Source of the DNA: Methylovulum sp.
GTDB taxonomy: Bacteria; Pseudomonadota; Gammaproteobacteria; Methylococcales; Methylomonadaceae
Direction of reading: 5' to 3'
Assembly: GCA_016919605.1 (NCBI GenBank)
Contig: JACXTQ010000311.1
Coordinates: 1 to 7,712 of the forward strand
DNA: 7,712 bases
Shown here one piece after another: positions 6,163 through 7,712 of this stretch. Numbering within the stretch: position 1 is the first letter of the stretch; the number at the start of each line of letters is the position of its first letter. The position numbers were made by a program, and so were the translations under genes. The notes beneath the pieces were generated by a model, which saw nothing but the letters and a program-made list of their open reading frames with translations, was not told where the DNA came from and searched no databases.

Positions 6163-6192
6163 TTGGATATGCTCTTGAGCTGTTAGTATAAG
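6163..6192 (+). promoter_or_regulatory. Candidate promoter for the plus-strand small genes
   Basis: TTGGAT (6163-6168) and TATAAG (6187-6192, 5 of 6) are separated by 18 bp. The predicted start is near 6199, about 77 nt before the ATG at 6276. If the region is an integron-like cassette, this promoter would lie outside it and drive it by read-through. Confidence 0.4.
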
Positions 6193-6220
6193 TGCCGATG
6201 TTATGCACCTATTTCTGGAT

Positions 6221-6260
6221 AATTCGACACACCTTTTTAGGTGTTTACTTTACGTTGGGC
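6221..6260 (+). other. Possible attC right half / cassette junction (GTTGGGC)
   Basis: A hairpin ACACCT-tttt-AGGTGT (6229-6244) is followed by TTTACTTTAC and GTTGGGC (6254-6260). The last fits the integron R' core GTTRRRY, where recombination cuts after the G. AATTCG at 6221-6226 matches the usual attC left-side wording, but no AAC-ending R'' core precedes it, so a full site is not proven. The hairpin could also act as a weak stop for upstream transcripts. Confidence 0.3.
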
Positions 6261-6275
6261 ATACAAGAGAGACAT

Positions 6276-6626
6276 ATGAATCATAAAAAATTGTTAGTGC
6301 TCTGCGTCACGTTTTTTCTTGCACCTGAAGTTTTTGCTACTGATCTTTCGGCTCAGCAAGGAAAAGAACTTACGGTCTTCTTTGGCCGGGCAATGGATAC
6401 CCAAGTTGAAATTTCTGACATCAAAGATGTTCCAGATCAAGCAGGTATCAAGGAAATGGTCAAAGGTGGTCTAAATCTTAACAGCCTCTTGTGTGCCGAA
6501 ATTGTTCGCATACTTCCACTGGAGCTTTCGGGAAAATATGAAGTTACTTGCATAGCATATGGCGGCGGAAGTGCTCAAAAAACCTATATCGTTGATGCTT
6601 TGAATGGCAGAGCCTTTGAGCAATGA
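6276..6626 (+). CDS. Small secreted (periplasmic) protein of unknown function
   Basis: A 116-residue protein. The frame is open further up to an ATG at 6192, but the ATG at 6276 has AAGAGAG 4 nt before it and makes a clean signal peptide: MNHKK, then a hydrophobic core LLVLCVTFFLA, with likely cleavage after VFA (residue 21). The mature part of about 95 residues is acidic to neutral, with two cysteines (C73 and C92) that could form a disulfide, and a GGG turn near 96-98. No family is recognised. A gene encoding a two-helix membrane protein follows 71 nt downstream on the same strand, so the two may work together at the envelope. Base use is AT-richer than in the partition genes. Confidence 0.7.
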   Translation: MNHKKLLVLCVTFFLAPEVFATDLSAQQGKELTVFFGRAMDTQVEISDIKDVPDQAGIKEMVKGGLNLNSLLCAEIVRILPLELSGKYEVTCIAYGGGSAQKTYIVDALNGRAFEQ

Positions 6627-6657
6627 TTGCTACCCAGCGAATCACCAATGCAATCAT
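6623..6657. repeat. 8-bp inverted repeat across the stop codon of the secreted-protein gene
   Basis: ATGATTGC (6623-6630) and GCAATCAT (6650-6657) are exact complements with a 19-nt loop. No T-run follows, so it is more likely an intercistronic RNA structure than a terminator. Confidence 0.45.
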
Positions 6658-6697
6658 CCCAACTTGTTGCTGATAAATTATTAGTTTAGGTGCAATT

Positions 6698-7048
6698 ATG
6701 GAAATAATATTTTGGTTTTGTGTTTTTTGGCTTTTTGTGGCAATAGTAATTAGTTTTTTTAAAGCCAATGTTTCATCACTAACATCATTTGTTGTTACTG
6801 TTTTGTTATCTATATGTGTTGTATTAATTCTACCAAAACCCACTCCAGAAGAAATTGCAGCTATTGAAGAAAAACGTCTAGCCATAGAAAAAGCTGAGCT
6901 TGCAAAAGAACAAGCTGAACTTGCTCAATGGCAACAAGAAGAGGCAAAAATAGCTAGAGTTGAACAAATGAATAAGACATTAGATTTTTTAGAAAAGAAT
7001 CCAGAATTGGCTTATGAGCTTTTAAAAATGAAAGCGGGGGTTGAATAA
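6698..7048 (+). CDS. Small two-helix membrane protein with C-terminal coiled coil, unknown function
   Basis: A 116-residue protein. Residues 3-21 and 28-46 are strongly hydrophobic and form two membrane helices joined by a short KANVSS turn. Residues 50-95 are rich in Glu, Ala, Lys and Gln with repeating EKAEL/EQAEL patterns, so a cytoplasmic coiled coil is likely. The tail contains LDFLEKNPELAYELLKM. AGG at 6688-6690, 7 nt before the ATG, supports the start. No conserved catalytic motif is seen and no family is recognised. It probably forms one transcript with the secreted protein gene upstream. Small membrane proteins with coiled coils occur in envelope, phage-defence and cassette gene contexts, but nothing here decides between them. 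Confidence 0.7.
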   Translation: MEIIFWFCVFWLFVAIVISFFKANVSSLTSFVVTVLLSICVVLILPKPTPEEIAAIEEKRLAIEKAELAKEQAELAQWQQEEAKIARVEQMNKTLDFLEKNPELAYELLKMKAGVE

Positions 7049-7143
7049 ATAGTAAAGTGCTTTAGCTTGGACGTTGAGTTGATTTGTCACAAGGCAAAAA
7101 GTCTTAGTTTTACAGCGTCTGAAAATGAAGTTGTAACAATCAA

Positions 7144-7201
7144 GCCCAACAAGTCAGTCAAAGGGGCTGCCCGCCGTTCCGGCTGGTAAAGTCAGTTTTT
7201 T
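7144..7201 (+). other. attC-like site (left half good, right half degenerate)
   Basis: GCCCAAC (7144-7150) fits the R'' core RYYYAAC, and AAGTCAGTCAA follows, as in common attC left halves. A small hairpin GCCG-ttc-CGGC (7174-7184) takes the central position. CGGCTGGTAAAGTCAGTT then resembles the usual right half, but the R' core reads GTTTTTT (7195-7201) in place of GTTRRRY, and the arms pair poorly. Total length 58 bp, normal for attC. It could be a decayed site or a coincidence. The rest of 7049-7248 shows no gene. Confidence 0.35.
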
Positions 7202-7248
7202 CACAGGTAACGGCTTCGATTTGCCATATTCCATTAGAAAAACAGTTT

Positions 7249-7712
7249 ATGAATAAAAAATATAAATCAATTGTGGCTATGGTTTTATTGGCGTTTATCT
7301 TGTTTGGTTATTTTGAATCAGTTTCATATATCAGATACAAACAAATAGAATTGGACGGGCAAGCGAGCATAATGGAATCTTTTGCAAAGAACAAACAGGC
7401 TTTTTATTCTTATCCCAGTCAAATTGCGGAAAAAAATAAAGTAGATATTATTTATGCTTCAAACAAAATAGATGAAATAGTAGAAAGCAAAAAAAATCTA
7501 TTTGAAAGAATGTTAGCTCAAGTAGCTGAAATAAAAATCAATGCAGAAAAGAGGGGTAATCTGCTTTGCAATTTTAGTTCGAATACCTGGAACGTAGGAA
7601 TAAAGCAGCCCATTATAAGAGCCGAAATTGATATAAAAAAAATAATGGAAGATTCAATTAACTTGGCCAAACAATTTAATGAGTTATCGCACAAGCAACA
7701 GGAATACGAAGA
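7249..7712 (+). CDS. Membrane-anchored protein of unknown function, C-terminus beyond window
   Basis: 154 codons are open from ATG at 7249 to the right edge. The frame is open upstream to about 7129 but offers no other start codon. No good Shine-Dalgarno is seen. MNKKYK precedes a hydrophobic stretch at residues 8-22 (VAMVLLAFILFGYFE), which makes a signal anchor or signal peptide. The rest is predicted to be helical, charged and rich in Lys, Glu, Ile and Asn, with one cysteine (near 107). The arrangement, one N-terminal helix and long soluble helices, recalls LemA-like proteins, but their RRxDLIPNLV motif is absent, so I do not assign it. The sequence is AT-rich, as in the neighbouring cargo genes. 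Confidence 0.65.
   Translation, partial: MNKKYKSIVAMVLLAFILFGYFESVSYIRYKQIELDGQASIMESFAKNKQAFYSYPSQIAEKNKVDIIYASNKIDEIVESKKNLFERMLAQVAEIKINAEKRGNLLCNFSSNTWNVGIKQPIIRAEIDIKKIMEDSINLAKQFNELSHKQQEYE

Larger units (their letters stand above)
6255..7195 (+). mobile_element. Putative integron-like gene cassette with two ORFs
   Basis: A cassette in place starts with TTRRRY and ends with its own attC, whose first core (R'') is complementary to that start. Here the start is G|TTGGGC at 6254-6260 and the exact complement GCCCAAC stands at 7144-7150, followed by attC-like wording. The first ATG is only 21 nt into the unit and both genes read in the expected direction, as in typical cassettes. No integrase gene is in the window. 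The right-end R' core is degenerate. Chance cannot be excluded. Confidence 0.35.

Noticed and set aside
6544..6885. 113-codon minus-strand frame across the two small plus-strand genes
   Set aside because: The plus-strand genes have ribosome sites, a signal peptide and membrane helices; the minus frame has none of these.
1235..7216. GTAACGGCTT shared between 1235-1244 and 7207-7216
   Set aside because: A ten-base match with different flanks; not enough to call a repeat or element boundary.

Overview
The window looks like a piece of a bacterial plasmid (or plasmid-like integrated element), most likely from a Gram-negative proteobacterium. The evidence is a replication gene and a ParA/ribbon-helix-helix partition operon side by side, with a phase-variable-type restriction-modification gene on one flank and AT-rich accessory genes on the other. 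The host genus cannot be named from the sequence. The backbone genes (rep, parA and the RHH gene) have moderate to high GC. The outer genes are clearly AT-richer.

Layout. Positions 1-1121 (minus strand) hold the N-terminal 373 codons of a type III-like Mod DNA methyltransferase, cut by the window edge at the start of its SAM-binding motif. Positions 1250-4387 (minus) hold a 1045-residue replication protein: a Toprim primase-like domain followed by a superfamily 2 helicase. Positions 4388-5015 have no convincing protein gene but carry much signal. There is a strong extended -10 promoter pointing at rep, a very AT-rich tract, and on the opposite strand a promoter plus intrinsic terminator that would make an RNA of about 85 nt antisense to the long rep leader. 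Positions 5080-6007 (minus) are a two-gene partition operon: ParA, then a 14-bp overlap, then a small RHH DNA-binding protein. The operon is bracketed by two AT-rich arrays of a GT|AC-centred motif repeated exactly every 11 bp (six steps downstream, five upstream). These are probably the centromere and the autoregulatory operator.

Positions 6276 to the right edge (plus strand) carry three unrecognised small genes: a secreted protein, a two-helix membrane protein with a coiled coil, and a membrane-anchored protein that runs off the window. The first two are framed by GTTGGGC at 6254-6260 and its exact complement GCCCAAC at 7144-7150. The second copy begins a sequence resembling the left half of an integron attC site, so the pair may be one integron-like gene cassette of about 940 bp.

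How it may work together (inference): the Toprim-helicase protein starts replication in or near the AT-rich leader region, with its expression set by the antisense RNA. ParA and the RHH protein segregate the replicon through the 11-bp arrays. The methyltransferase and the plus-strand genes are cargo.
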